A stretch of DNA of 64,000 bases from assembly GCF_030064895.1 (NCBI RefSeq), contig NZ_JASJEB010000003.1, forward strand, positions 1 to 64,000, written 5' to 3'. The notes under the pieces are model-generated. The model ran no database searches and was not told where the DNA came from. It was given only the letters and a program-made list of their open reading frames with translations. Source of the DNA: Crocosphaera sp. GTDB lineage: Bacteria; Cyanobacteriota; Cyanobacteriia; Cyanobacteriales; Microcystaceae. Both the position numbers and the translations under genes were made by a program. This document shows, one piece after another, positions 24,298-33,881 of the stretch (its first letter is position 1; each line of letters begins with the position of its first letter).

Positions 24298-25239
24298 TTA
24301 TATGATTTCAACTCCTAAAGATTCGAGAAGCAATTGCGAAATAAAAGGTAATATCTCTTTATTTTGACTATTGTTTCTACCCTCTGTAAAGACAACCAAT
24401 AAAAGTGGCGGTAGGTTTGGTATTTCAATATAAGCTGCATCATGACGAACTTGAGATGTCCAACCTGCTTTTGACCATAATTTTGCGTTTTTAGGTAAAC
24501 TTTGCCCTAAAAATCCTCTAATTTGATTTTCTTCTTGACTTTCTTCAATATGTATGGTTGCATCTCTGTTTAATAAAGCCATCATTTGTTGTGATCGCTC
24601 TACAGAAACCGCCATTTCTGTCACAATGGCATGAAATAATCTAGCTACAGCATTAGTGGTTAAACGGTTTCGATGTTGCAAATTTTCTCCTACAAATTGC
24701 TTTTCTCTGCCATAATAACCATCACACCAAGTTTTTTGATTGACATTAATTTGGTTAAATTCTTGCCACCCAAAGCCCTGAAAATAGCGGTTAATGGCAT
24801 TACGTTTATCTTTCCAGGTTTCTATGGCTTCAGGATCTAATTCTGGTCCACTGGTGGTATTTGTTAACATATCCACCACCAGACTAGTTGCATCGTTACT
24901 GGAGTCTACTATCATATCAGCGATCGCACGATTGAGTTCAGTTGACAGTTTAATTTTGCCCGTTTCCAACCATTGATGTACTGCCACTAGATAAAACAGT
25001 TTCACCACACTCGCAGGATATATAAGCTCATCTCCTCGATAAGCGAAACCTTTGATGGGGTGTTGCCAAAATTCTAAGGGAAAGATAATTTCTTCTTTTT
25101 CAACCACAACAGGCGTATCATAGATCAATAATGTCAAAGCGCATTGATTGCGGTTTAATTGAGGAAATTTATCCCATGTTTTTATTAATAGTTGTTTACC
25201 CAAACTATTTAAAGTTTCATCAGGTGTGAAAAAATTCAT
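24298..25239 (-). CDS. Class A beta-lactamase-like serine hydrolase
   Basis: 313 residues with penicillin-binding/beta-lactamase elements: SxxK as YPASVVKLFYL (about 77), SxN as VDSSNDATS (about 132) and KxG as SKAGWTS (about 247). There is no signal peptide at this start, unlike secreted beta-lactamases, so it may be cytoplasmic or the true start may differ. Members in cyanobacteria are annotated as serine hydrolases and their substrates are unknown; antibiotic hydrolysis should not be assumed. Confidence 0.75.
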   Translation of the reverse strand: MNFFTPDETLNSLGKQLLIKTWDKFPQLNRNQCALTLLIYDTPVVVEKEEIIFPLEFWQHPIKGFAYRGDELIYPASVVKLFYLVAVHQWLETGKIKLSTELNRAIADMIVDSSNDATSLVVDMLTNTTSGPELDPEAIETWKDKRNAINRYFQGFGWQEFNQINVNQKTWCDGYYGREKQFVGENLQHRNRLTTNAVARLFHAIVTEMAVSVERSQQMMALLNRDATIHIEESQEENQIRGFLGQSLPKNAKLWSKAGWTSQVRHDAAYIEIPNLPPLLLVVFTEGRNNSQNKEILPFISQLLLESLGVEII

Positions 25240-25583
25240 ATTTTTAATGTGGTAAATAATAGTAAAATCAAAAACTCAAAAAGAAAAATTATCATCAAGA
25301 TAACACATTTATGAGGCAAATAGGTAAAATATGGCAGTATTTTTTATCAACTATTTCAAAACTTTCACCGTTGATTTTTAAATTTATTGAATCTTTCTGA
25401 AGATAATAATTAATCTTCTAGGATACAGTAAAAAACCCTCTCGAACTAATAATTATCTTCCCATAATATCTAAGCTATCCAAACTTTCCCCTTGTAGTTC
25501 TGGGTAGCTTATGCTTATAATCCATACAATTACAACAAATTCTCTCTTATCAGTTCGCTATAACTATCTGTCTTTATATTTGA
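25240..25583. other. Divergent intergenic region with a hairpin
   Basis: No gene seen in this 344-bp spacer between the serine hydrolase (minus) and the glycosyltransferase (plus). A near-perfect inverted repeat, TAAGCTATCC (25471-25480) and GGGTAGCTTA (25502-25511), is the only structure I can support. It is about 75 bp upstream of the glycosyltransferase start and lacks a T tract, so a regulatory rather than a terminating role is more likely. Confidence 0.45.
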
Positions 25584-26732
25584 ATGCACATCGCTTGGCT
25601 TGGGAAAAAATCCCCTTTCTGTGGAAATGTAACTTATGGTCGGGAAGTAACAAACGCCCTTCTAGGCCGAGGTTATCAGGTTAGTTTTCTTCATTTTTCG
25701 CAAGAAGAGACAGATTCGACTCATTGGCCACACTGTAAGGAAGTTACCTTACCTTTTCTCTATAAATCGCAAATTTACACTATCCCTACCCCAAAATCTA
25801 GTAAGATTTTGATGGATGCTTTGGCAAAACTGAAACCGGATGCGGTTCATGCTTCCCTTACCTTATCTCCTCTGGACTTTCGACTACCGGAAATCTGTCA
25901 GGCGTTAAATTTACCCCTCATAGCCACGTTTCACCCCCCTTTTGACAGTAAATTACGTAATTTTAAGTCCAGTACCCAATTTTTAACTTATCAGCTTTAT
26001 GCGCCATTTTTAGCCCACTACGATAAAGTGATTGTTTTCTCCCGACTACAACAGGAGTTATTAATGAAATTGGGGGTTAATAAAGATAAACTAGCGATTA
26101 TTCCTAACGGCGTTGATACAGTTAAATATTCCCCAGGTGTTTCCTGTCTTAAGTCTCAAATCAAAGCTAAAAGGTTGTTTGTCTATGTGGGACGTATTGC
26201 CACAGAGAAGAACGTAGAAGCCTTGCTAAAGGCTTGGAAACAGGTTGATATGGGAGAGCAGAGTAAATTATTGATTGTGGGTGATGGACACCTTAAACCC
26301 TCCTTAGAAGACTTTTATGGTAAAGAACATAATATCTACTGGTTGGGGTTTGTGGCAGATGAACAAAAGCGTATTGATATTTTACGGGCTGCTGATGTCT
26401 TTATTTTGCCTTCTTTGGTGGAAGGGTTATCCTTGTCTTTATTAGAGGCCATGGCTTGTAGTGTCGCTTGTATTGCTACGGATGCAGGGGCCGATGGGGA
26501 AGTATTAGAAAATGGTGCCGGCGTAGTGTTAGATACTCATGGTGTTACCACACAGTTAAAAACCCTGTTACCTTTGTTTCGAGACCATAGCGAAATTACT
26601 CAATTATTAGGGCAAAAGGCCAGACAAAGGGTATTAGATAAATATTCTTTAACCAGTAATATTTCTCAGGTTGAAAAAGTTTATCAAGAGGTTCTAGGTG
26701 GCAAAAAATTTTCAATGATGAGTCATTTATAG
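25584..26732 (+). CDS. Glycosyltransferase family 4
   Basis: 382 residues, GT-B fold. The N-terminal acceptor domain starts MHIAWLGKKSPFCGNVTYGRE; the nucleotide-sugar half has PNGVDTVKY (about 174), VGRIATEKNVEAL (about 206), and the GT4 EX7E motif in VEGLSLSLLEAMAC (about 281-294). It likely transfers a sugar from a nucleotide donor to a lipid or polysaccharide acceptor at the cytoplasmic membrane face. Acceptor and donor cannot be inferred; it stands alone, with no neighbouring polysaccharide genes. Confidence 0.85.
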   Translation: MHIAWLGKKSPFCGNVTYGREVTNALLGRGYQVSFLHFSQEETDSTHWPHCKEVTLPFLYKSQIYTIPTPKSSKILMDALAKLKPDAVHASLTLSPLDFRLPEICQALNLPLIATFHPPFDSKLRNFKSSTQFLTYQLYAPFLAHYDKVIVFSRLQQELLMKLGVNKDKLAIIPNGVDTVKYSPGVSCLKSQIKAKRLFVYVGRIATEKNVEALLKAWKQVDMGEQSKLLIVGDGHLKPSLEDFYGKEHNIYWLGFVADEQKRIDILRAADVFILPSLVEGLSLSLLEAMACSVACIATDAGADGEVLENGAGVVLDTHGVTTQLKTLLPLFRDHSEITQLLGQKARQRVLDKYSLTSNISQVEKVYQEVLGGKKFSMMSHL

Positions 26733-26757
26733 TTTTGGTTTCGATTAGATTATTTAC

Positions 26758-27324
26758 TTAAATAATTAGCCAATCAAACAATTCTTGAACAGTTAATTGC
26801 CAATTTTCTAAATTACTCAAGGCAGGTAAACTAGCTGATTCTGATAAAATTTCTGGTAATTTATTAGGAGAAAATATCATTACTGATTGATCTTGCGAAT
26901 CGATTAACCAACCTAACTCTGTACCATGTTTTAAACAAAATAGAATCTTTTTAATGACTTGGTTGGCTGATTGTTCTGGAGATAAAATTTCTATAATCCA
27001 GTCAGGATAAATATCAAATTTATTCACAATTTTTCCTTCAGGTGTTCTGGGAATTCTAGAATAATAAAAAACCGCTAAATCAGGGACAATAGAGCGTCCA
27101 GAAAAACTACAACGTAACTCAGGAAAAGCATAGGCTAATTTATTAGGTAAACTAATATTATTAATGGCTGTTCCTAGACGCATTTGTAAGATACTATGTT
27201 CACCTTGAGGCATAGGTTTTTGATAAATAATTCCTTCAACATATTCTTTGGCCGGTTTAGTTTCTGGTTGCTTTAAAAATTCTTTAAGGGTGAAAATTGA
27301 CTGAATATTTTTACTAATGACCAT
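26758..27324 (-). CDS. Uma2 family (DUF820) endonuclease-like protein
   Basis: 188 residues of the Uma2 family, which has a PD-(D/E)xK nuclease fold and is greatly expanded in cyanobacteria. Visible core: SIVPDLAVFYY (D of the motif), KFDIYPDWIIEILSPEQS (E-x-L) and IKKILFCLKHGTELGWLI. The family's targets and biological role are poorly known. The C-terminus VQELFDWLII is typical. It converges on the glycosyltransferase. Confidence 0.8.
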   Translation of the reverse strand: MVISKNIQSIFTLKEFLKQPETKPAKEYVEGIIYQKPMPQGEHSILQMRLGTAINNISLPNKLAYAFPELRCSFSGRSIVPDLAVFYYSRIPRTPEGKIVNKFDIYPDWIIEILSPEQSANQVIKKILFCLKHGTELGWLIDSQDQSVMIFSPNKLPEILSESASLPALSNLENWQLTVQELFDWLII

Positions 27325-27430
27325 TAATTTAATATTTGTATTTATAACTTAGTTCATGTAAATTGTTTATGCTCCCCAAAAACACCCCCTTGATTATACT
27401 CTAATTACCAAAAATTAATTAACACCGTAG

Positions 27431-27451
27431 GGGCATAATAATATTATGCCC
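27431..27451. repeat. 21-nt perfect palindrome, copy 1
   Basis: Ten-base arm GGGCATAATA is followed by one A and its exact reverse complement. Flanking GTAG on the left matches the same repeat type at 28134 and 51609. It lies downstream of the HTH gene and upstream of the Uma2 gene (both minus). Confidence 0.7.
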
Positions 27452-27502
27452 ACATTATAAGGGTTTAAACAGTTCATTTTTAATCGGTGTCATATTTTAT
27501 AT

Positions 27503-27799
27503 TTATTTGAATTCTACTAAATCGATTTTAACTTCACGATTAAGAGCAAAAGCAATACGGTTTAACATAGAGAGAGAATTTCCTTCATAATCAGCATCTT
27601 CAAGACGAGAAATAACAGATTGACTTGTTCCAATCTTGTTAGCTAGTTCTGCCTGACTTAAACCTGATTGTATTCTAGCATCATAAATAAGTTGTGCAAC
27701 ATGGGCATTAATTGTAGCCTGTTGACACATTTGTTGAAGTTGAGAATCATCTCCAATCATGTTATCAATAATTTTGAGAGCGTCAGTAGTTTTAGGCAT
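27503..27799 (-). CDS. XRE-type HTH antitoxin (HigA-like)
   Basis: 98 residues with a helix-turn-helix at about 45-75 (SGLSQAELANKIGTSQSVIS). Features IYDARIQSG before the HTH and RIAFALNREVKIDLVEF after it are typical of HigA antitoxins that pair with HigB/Gp49-like RNases. The start codon overlaps by one base (TAATG) the stop of an upstream reading frame that looks like the last part of such a toxin, so the usual toxin-antitoxin order is preserved but the toxin is broken. Confidence 0.75.
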   Translation of the reverse strand: MPKTTDALKIIDNMIGDDSQLQQMCQQATINAHVAQLIYDARIQSGLSQAELANKIGTSQSVISRLEDADYEGNSLSMLNRIAFALNREVKIDLVEFK

Positions 27800-27930
27800 T
27801 ATTCTGATATATCTTCTTGATATGTATGTTGTTGTGGGTTGTTCTCAAAGCGTTTTTTACGTTTGATAGCTATGTCAATATCTTTGTTAGGTACTGCCGA
27901 AGTTTTCTTAATAATTGCGATCGATAATAA
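27799..27930 (-). pseudogene. HigB/Gp49-like toxin relic
   Basis: In frame with the stop that overlaps the antitoxin start, the residues AIIKKTSAVPNKDIDIAIKR look like the C-terminal FxKKTxKxPxxEIxxAxxR motif of HigB-type toxins. About 40 codons upstream a TGA interrupts the frame and no N-terminal toxin half is found. The antitoxin is therefore probably left without an active toxin here. Confidence 0.5.
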
Positions 27931-27982
27931 TTCTCTTCTTCAGGGTATCGTAATATTGAAATAAAAGCCAGTAATCCAGTAG

Positions 27983-28044
27983 GGTGGGTTAGACGGCGAT
28001 AATTTAGGTTATAACAAGAAGATAATAATCCGTCGTAACCCACC
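27983..28044. repeat. Imperfect inverted repeat (GGTGGGTTA type)
   Basis: GGTGGGTTAGACGG (27983-27996) and CCGTCGTAACCCACC (28030-28044) form a stem of about 14 bp around a 33-nt AT-rich loop. The motif with an outward TGGGTTA arm is a common extragenic repeat form in cyanobacteria. No coding content. Confidence 0.55.
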
Positions 28045-28133
28045 AATTTACTTGCAATTATGCTATAAGATTTATAGCATTTAATGGGGTGAAATTGGTT
28101 TATAGGTTTTAATAGGGTGCAAGACGATGCAAT

Positions 28134-28154
28134 GGGTTTAATAATATTAAACCC
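28134..28154. repeat. 21-nt perfect palindrome, copy 2
   Basis: Arm GGGTTTAATA, one central A and the exact reverse complement. It shares the TAATAATATTA core with the 27431 copy and is followed by CCTACA. It sits just after the stop of the Ser/Thr kinase gene, where it could also end transcription. Confidence 0.7.
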
Positions 28155-28160
28155 CTACAA

Positions 28161-29630
28161 TTAAACCAAATATTGCCATAACCACACCACCAATACACCT
28201 AAACCTAGTCCCCCGAAAGAAGTTGTAGTTACAATAAAAAATGTCTGTACTTTTGAGAAATATCTGTTAAGTTTAGGAGCAGAATTCAAATCATTGAACA
28301 GGAACATACCGAACATCAAGGGAGGAAGTAAGAAAACATAAGGGAAATTCTGAGGTTCAATAACTGCACAGAATACCAAGATACTCCAGATAATAAGTAA
28401 AGTGATTGTATTAAAATTAGAATCAAGTTCTCTATCTGATTCAAAGGATAAACAGCTAAAAAACATAGTTATTATACCAACTATAATCCAACCCCATAAA
28501 GGACTAGAAACCATTAATAAAGCGATAGCAATACAAATAAAATTGAGTGACAAAGGAAGTAATGACAACCAAGGATTGCTATTTATTAATTCACAAAATA
28601 TTCTTATCTTTGATTTTGGTTTAGAAACTGGAGACGATTTACGCTTCTTATTCAAAGATTTACGTCTAGGAGATATCTGCTTAGGAGGAGTTTGAATAAC
28701 CGTTGGTTTTGTTGTAACTTTAGGAGGATATAATTTTCTTTCAATCTTCTCTAATTCTTGTAAAATAACTGTTGTATTTGCTGGTCTATTTTTCACTAAA
28801 CGCTGCATTAATTGATCAATAAAATTCTTTAATAATGGATCAATATTCGGTGCTGCATACTGCCAGTTTAAAGTATCGGTATGAGCATCATAAAATTCCC
28901 CAAGAGGTTGCTTAGTTAATAAATGAACAAAAGTTCTTCCCAGTGCAAAAAAGTCTGATTGAGGCACAGGACAACCATTTTGCTGTTCCGTTGGGGTATA
29001 GTTTGTGGAATCAATACCAATCGTTCCTGGTTTTCCTGCTTCAGCTTTTGCCATGTAAGTAACAGTTGCTTCCTTAACCGTTCCAAAATCAATTAAAGCT
29101 AACCTACCATTAGGTTTTAGCATAATATTAGAGGGTTTAATATCTCGGTGAAAAAACTGCTCTTGATGCACAACTTGTAATATTTCTGTTAATTCCTTGA
29201 GCCAGTTTAAAGCAACTCTTTGATTAATGGGTTGTTGCCGTTTATTTAACCAAGTTTCTAAATCTTCTCCCTCTATTTTCTCCATAATTAAACAATGGAT
29301 AGGTTTTTGACTATCTCTAGCAAAATAGCTAAAATAACCATCACTTTCTACGTGAGGAATCCCAGGATGATTCAGTTTTTTTAATACCTCTGCTTCTTGC
29401 TCAAACAATCTTAAAGCATCGGGATCTTCTAACTTTAAAATCTTCAGGACTTTTTCAAAATTTTGGTGGTTATCTCTAACAAGATAAGTAACCCCAAAAC
29501 CCCCTTCTCCTAGTTTCTTGGAAGCACGATACAAACCTTCTAATAGTAATTCTGAGCCACAATTTCGACACTCTAAATTATGGTCAGAGTTTTCGGGTTG
29601 AGTGCATTTAGGATTAATACATAAAGTCAT
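28161..29630 (-). CDS. Ser/Thr protein kinase with Cys-motif N-terminus and membrane tail
   Basis: 489 residues from ATG 29630 (seven codons earlier is another ATG). N-terminal cysteine motif CxxxxC..CxxC (CINPKC and CRNCGSE), as in SpkB-type cyanobacterial kinases. Kinase domain about 28-300: GEGGFGVTYLV loop, VLKILK lysine, HRDIKPSN catalytic loop, DFGTVKE metal motif. A Pro/Lys/Ser-rich linker (about 305-345) leads to four or five membrane segments (about 350-489). Probably a membrane-anchored redox- or metal-sensitive kinase; substrate unknown. Confidence 0.85.
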   Translation of the reverse strand: MTLCINPKCTQPENSDHNLECRNCGSELLLEGLYRASKKLGEGGFGVTYLVRDNHQNFEKVLKILKLEDPDALRLFEQEAEVLKKLNHPGIPHVESDGYFSYFARDSQKPIHCLIMEKIEGEDLETWLNKRQQPINQRVALNWLKELTEILQVVHQEQFFHRDIKPSNIMLKPNGRLALIDFGTVKEATVTYMAKAEAGKPGTIGIDSTNYTPTEQQNGCPVPQSDFFALGRTFVHLLTKQPLGEFYDAHTDTLNWQYAAPNIDPLLKNFIDQLMQRLVKNRPANTTVILQELEKIERKLYPPKVTTKPTVIQTPPKQISPRRKSLNKKRKSSPVSKPKSKIRIFCELINSNPWLSLLPLSLNFICIAIALLMVSSPLWGWIIVGIITMFFSCLSFESDRELDSNFNTITLLIIWSILVFCAVIEPQNFPYVFLLPPLMFGMFLFNDLNSAPKLNRYFSKVQTFFIVTTTSFGGLGLGVLVVWLWQYLV

Positions 29631-30111
29631 GACAGCATCAATATCAAACAAAAATTTACCTTAATATTAGAATAATTTTTCTGAAATTGCTATAAAAATA
29701 TCTGTTACAATTCCTTGCTTTTCTTGACTTGACATGATATTATAAGGACAGTGGAAAAGGCGCGCGCTTATCACCTCAGTTCTCAACTATGGGATGCTCT
29801 GTTTTGTTTTTCCAGACAATTTGTCAAAAATTGATTGTATTCTATATTGATGTAGTGCAAGCATCTTGCTTGCTGTTGTTAACTGTTGTTAAGGAGATTC
29901 CTGGTACATCGAAATGACATTTAACAGCAGTTTTCTTATATATAGATTAAACATTTACATTTCAAAACTCCCCACACTTCCCATCCCTCCCACACTCCTC
30001 ACACTCACTCAACCCAAATATTAATACACTCAATTGAAAACTGCTATAAGGGCTTTGTTTGCAGAACTCTGTGATGATAGGATAACAAAGGCAAGGAATT
30101 AGTATAAATAT
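29631..30111. other. Gene-free interval upstream of pdhB
   Basis: The 480 bp between the divergent kinase and pdhB genes contain no convincing ORF. I see short pyrimidine-rich runs (about 29965-30010) but no strong hairpin; promoters for both flanking genes must lie here. Confidence 0.4.
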
Positions 30112-31095
30112 ATGGCAGAAACTTTATTATTTAATGCGCTACGTCAGGCCATTGATGAAGAAATGGGACGAGACGACACAGTATTTGTCTTAGGGGAAGA
30201 TGTAGGACATTATGGCGGTTCCTATAAAGTAACCAAGGATCTTGCCAAAAAATACGGAGACCTGCGAGTTCTTGATACCCCGATCGCAGAAAATAGCTTT
30301 ACGGGAATGGCTGTAGGTGCCGCAATGACAGGGTTACGACCGATCATTGAAGGGATGAATATGGGCTTTTTATTATTGGCCTTCAACCAAATTGCCAATA
30401 ATGCAGGAATGTTGCGCTATACTTCTGGGGGAAACTTTAAGATCCCTATGGTCATACGTGGACCAGGAGGAGTTGGCAGACAGTTAGGGGCCGAACATTC
30501 CCAACGCTTAGAAGCTTATTTTCACGCCGTTCCTGGCTTAAAAATTGTCGCCTGTTCTACCCCTTATAACGCCAAAGGACTACTCAAAGCAGCCATTCGC
30601 GATGAAAACCCCGTCCTCTTCTTTGAACACGTTTTACTCTACAACCTCAAAGAAACCCTTCCCGATAATGAATATATTGTCCCCTTAGACAAAGCAGAAA
30701 TAGTCAGAAAAGGGAAAGATGTCACCATTCTCACCTATTCAAGAATGCGTCATCATTGCTTACAGGCCCTCAAAGAAATGGAAGCACAAGGGTACGATCC
30801 CGAAATTATTGATTTAATTTCCCTAAAACCCTTCGACTTACAAACCATTGGGGACTCTATTCGCAAAACCCACCGAGTGATCATTGTTGAAGAATGTATG
30901 AAAACCGGCGGTATTGCTGCCGAATTAATTGCTTTAATTAATGATAACTTTTTCGACGAATTAGATGCACCGGTCATTCGTTTATCCTCCCAAGACATTC
31001 CCACCCCTTACAATGGAATGTTAGAAAGATTAACCATTGTACAGCCTCCCCAAATAGCTGAAGCAGTAGATAAGTTGATGACACTGCATATTTAG
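30112..31095 (+). CDS. pdhB: Pyruvate dehydrogenase E1 component, beta subunit
   Basis: 327 residues of the transketolase-like E1-beta family. It begins [21 protein letters not shown] and has the thiamine-diphosphate binding region with [16 protein letters not shown] (about 25-40), [17 protein letters not shown] and a C-terminal transketolase domain ([15 protein letters not shown]). It is the beta half of the heterotetramer that decarboxylates pyruvate to acetyl groups on E2. The pdhA gene is elsewhere. The pdhB-secD-secF order is common in cyanobacteria, though the functions are unrelated. Confidence 0.95.
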   Translation: MAETLLFNALRQAIDEEMGRDDTVFVLGEDVGHYGGSYKVTKDLAKKYGDLRVLDTPIAENSFTGMAVGAAMTGLRPIIEGMNMGFLLLAFNQIANNAGMLRYTSGGNFKIPMVIRGPGGVGRQLGAEHSQRLEAYFHAVPGLKIVACSTPYNAKGLLKAAIRDENPVLFFEHVLLYNLKETLPDNEYIVPLDKAEIVRKGKDVTILTYSRMRHHCLQALKEMEAQGYDPEIIDLISLKPFDLQTIGDSIRKTHRVIIVEECMKTGGIAAELIALINDNFFDELDAPVIRLSSQDIPTPYNGMLERLTIVQPPQIAEAVDKLMTLHI

Positions 31096-31221
31096 TTAGA
31101 TGAGATGAATAGGGGATAATGGGGTGTGATCAGTTATCAGTGACCAGTTATCAGTTATCTAGTTCCCCAGTCCCCTTGTCTCCCAGTCTCCCTGTCCTAA
31201 CCCCTTACATAAGCGAATAGT

Positions 31222-32640
31222 ATGAAACAACAAGAACGACGTTTGTTGATCGGTTTTATTATTGCCTTGGTTATCGGTGCGATCGCCCTTCTCAATGTTA
31301 TTCCCTTACAACTCGGTTTAGATTTGAGGGGTGGGGCCCAGTTAACCATTCAACTCCAACCCACCGAAGAAGTTACAACCATCTCCCAAGAAGACTTAGA
31401 AGCAGCGAAAACCGTTCTCGAAAATAGGGTTAATGGGTTAGGAGTTGCTGAACCCGTTGTGCAAACCTTGGGACAAGATAAAATTGTGGTACAGTTGCCC
31501 GGTGTTACCGATCCCGAACAAGCAGAACGGGTATTGGGGGGAACTGCACAATTAGAATTTCGTCAACAAAGACAAGGGACAGAAGGACAACTACCTGTTG
31601 AATTTGGACTCAGACGAGAAAAACAACGAGAATTAAACGATCTGAGACTGGGAGATACCACCCCTGAAGAAGAAGAACGTATTGCAGAGTTAACCGAGTC
31701 TATCAAAGAATCTGACCAAATAATTTTAGACTTATTTGAGTCCGTCGGGTTATCCGGTAAAAATTTGGATAATGCTCGTTATGGGCCAACCCAGGGAACA
31801 GAATGGGAGGTTATTATCGACTTTGACAACGAAGGAGGCACAAAGTTCGCTGAACTAACCAAAAACATTGCTGGAACCGGTCGCAGTATCGGGATCTTCT
31901 TAGATGATGTTTTGATTAGTGCGCCTGTAGTCGGCGCTCAATTTGCTGCTACTGGTATTACTGGAGGCAGTGCAGTCATCACAGGTGGTTTTACCGTAGA
32001 CACTGCCAACGAATTGGCCGTACAGTTACGAGGTGGTTCTTTACCTTTCCCTGTGGAAGTAGTGGAAAATCGCACCGTTGGGGCAACTTTGGGACGGGAT
32101 AGTATCCAACGCAGTATCTATGCTGCGGTGGCTGGTTTAGTGTTAGTTTTAATCTTTATGGGGGTTTATTATCGCTTACCTGGGTTAATTGCTGATTTAG
32201 CTCTCGCTGTCTATACTCTCTTAACTTTAGCTTGTTATTCTTTGATTGGCGTTACTTTAACTCTTCCTGGTATTGCCGGGTTTATCCTCAGTATTGGTAT
32301 GGCAGTGGATGCGAATGTGTTGATTTTTGAACGCACCCGTGAAGAGTTACGGGGTGGCAAAACTTTGTATAGTGGGGTAGAATCGGGCTTTTATCGAGCT
32401 TTTTCTAGTATTTTAGATAGTAATGTCACCACGTTGATTGCTTGTGGTGCTTTATTTGGTCTAGGATCTGGGTTAGTTAAAGGCTTTGCTTTAACTTTAG
32501 CCATAGGTGTTTTGGTGAGTATGTTTACGGCCTTAACTTGTACTCGAACTTTCTTATTAGCGACGGTGTTGGGACTGCCTACAGTTCGCAAAAAACCACA
32601 ATTATTCTGTCCTAATTTACCCAAAGTTAGTAAGACTTAG
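31222..32640 (+). CDS. secD: Protein translocase subunit SecD
   Basis: 472 residues with six membrane segments (first at about 8-28, others about 285-455). GLDLRGGAQLTIQL (about 32-45) and the membrane motifs GFILSIGMAVDANVLIFERTREE (partly quoted) are SecD hallmarks. The large periplasmic P1 loop lies between about 35 and 280. With SecF it couples the proton gradient to protein export through SecYEG. It precedes secF by 54 bp. Confidence 0.95.
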   Translation: MKQQERRLLIGFIIALVIGAIALLNVIPLQLGLDLRGGAQLTIQLQPTEEVTTISQEDLEAAKTVLENRVNGLGVAEPVVQTLGQDKIVVQLPGVTDPEQAERVLGGTAQLEFRQQRQGTEGQLPVEFGLRREKQRELNDLRLGDTTPEEEERIAELTESIKESDQIILDLFESVGLSGKNLDNARYGPTQGTEWEVIIDFDNEGGTKFAELTKNIAGTGRSIGIFLDDVLISAPVVGAQFAATGITGGSAVITGGFTVDTANELAVQLRGGSLPFPVEVVENRTVGATLGRDSIQRSIYAAVAGLVLVLIFMGVYYRLPGLIADLALAVYTLLTLACYSLIGVTLTLPGIAGFILSIGMAVDANVLIFERTREELRGGKTLYSGVESGFYRAFSSILDSNVTTLIACGALFGLGSGLVKGFALTLAIGVLVSMFTALTCTRTFLLATVLGLPTVRKKPQLFCPNLPKVSKT

Positions 32641-32694
32641 ACACAAGACTATTTCTTATTATTGTTCAATTATTGATGTTATTTAACCGAAAAA

Positions 32695-33621
32695 ATGCCC
32701 TTAAATCTTATTAAATTAGAACGGTTATGGTGGTCAATTTCTGCCTTAATTATTTTGGGTGGAATCATTGCTATGATCATTTCTTATTCTACCTTTCAAG
32801 CCCCATTAAGACCCGGTTTAGATTTTATTGGGGGAACTCGTTTACAGTTACAATTAGCTTGTGGGGTTGAAGACAGTTGCGAGCAAGAGATCGATGTGGG
32901 AGAAGTCCGAAATATTCTCACAGAAAAAGAGTTAGGAAACAGCACTATTCAAGTATTAGAAGGAACTATTCTTTCCATTCGCACTAAAAATTTAGATGTG
33001 GATGAAAGGACTCAATTGCAACAAGAATTAAACGAAAAGATAGGTGATTTTGATCCCGAGACTATTCAAATTGATACCGTTGGTCCAACAATTGGGAAAG
33101 AATTATTTGAGTCAGGAGTTTTAGCGTTATTAGTTTCTTTTTTCGGGATTATTGTCTATCTTAGTGTTCGCTTTAAGTTCGATTATGCTTTATTTGCGAT
33201 TATTGCTTTAGTCCACGATGTCTTAATTACAGCAGGATTTTTTGCTGTTTTAGGATTAGTTGCTGGAGTGGAAGTGGATAGTTTATTTTTGGTTGCTTTA
33301 TTAACTATTATTGGCTTTTCTGTTAACGATACTGTGGTTATTTACGATCGCATTCGAGAAAATACAGATAAATATATTGAAGAACTTTCTATTAACGAGA
33401 TTGTTGAAAATTCTGTTAATCAAAGTTTGACTCGTTCTATTAATACTACTATCACCACTTTATTACCTCTGATTGGTATTTTCTTATTCGGTGGAGAAAC
33501 CTTGAAATATTTTTCCCTAGCTTTAATTTTAGGGTTCATAGCAGGTTCTTATTCTAGTATTTTTATTGCTAGTACCTTGCTCGCTTGGTGGCGTAACCGT
33601 CAGGTGTTGGCTAACAGTTAA
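32695..33621 (+). CDS. secF: Protein translocase subunit SecF
   Basis: 308 residues, six membrane segments. [15 protein letters not shown] (about 38-52) is the SecF N-terminal signature, and the inner-half motif [14 protein letters not shown] (about 210) is shared with RND-type proton-coupled exporters. Immediately follows secD; the two form the SecDF export accelerator. A heptamer tandem repeat lies 42 bp after the stop. Confidence 0.95.
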   Translation: MPLNLIKLERLWWSISALIILGGIIAMIISYSTFQAPLRPGLDFIGGTRLQLQLACGVEDSCEQEIDVGEVRNILTEKELGNSTIQVLEGTILSIRTKNLDVDERTQLQQELNEKIGDFDPETIQIDTVGPTIGKELFESGVLALLVSFFGIIVYLSVRFKFDYALFAIIALVHDVLITAGFFAVLGLVAGVEVDSLFLVALLTIIGFSVNDTVVIYDRIRENTDKYIEELSINEIVENSVNQSLTRSINTTITTLLPLIGIFLFGGETLKYFSLALILGFIAGSYSSIFIASTLLAWWRNRQVLANS

Positions 33622-33663
33622 GGTTAAGTGTGGGGAGTGTGGGGTGACGGGGAGAGTAAAAAA

Positions 33664-33684
33664 CTGATAACTGATAACTGATAA
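33664..33684 (+). repeat. Heptamer tandem repeat between secF and hemA
   Basis: Three exact copies of CTGATAA followed by a partial copy. Similar heptamer arrays of different sequence occur at 1621-1648, 17408-17427, 22321-22343, 31128-31157 and 59384-59404. Replication slippage is the usual source. Confidence 0.6.
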
Positions 33685-33881
33685 CTGTTATTATTGACAA
33701 CGGACAAGCATATGTCCGAGTGTTACTTTCTCAACATTAACTCACTTTTTTGAAGTTTTATAAAGATTCTTATCAAAGTCTTTGTGATTGGGACAAATTG
33801 GGTCTAAATTGCAGAAATTAGAAACAGTAGCACTTATTCCATTTTCGATTAACGTAAGCTGACACCCTTGTAGGAGAACTC

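Noticed and set aside
24298-25239. Antibiotic-resistance beta-lactamase
   Set aside because: The SxxK and KxG motifs fit the general serine-hydrolase family, but there is no signal peptide at this start, so a resistance role is not supported.
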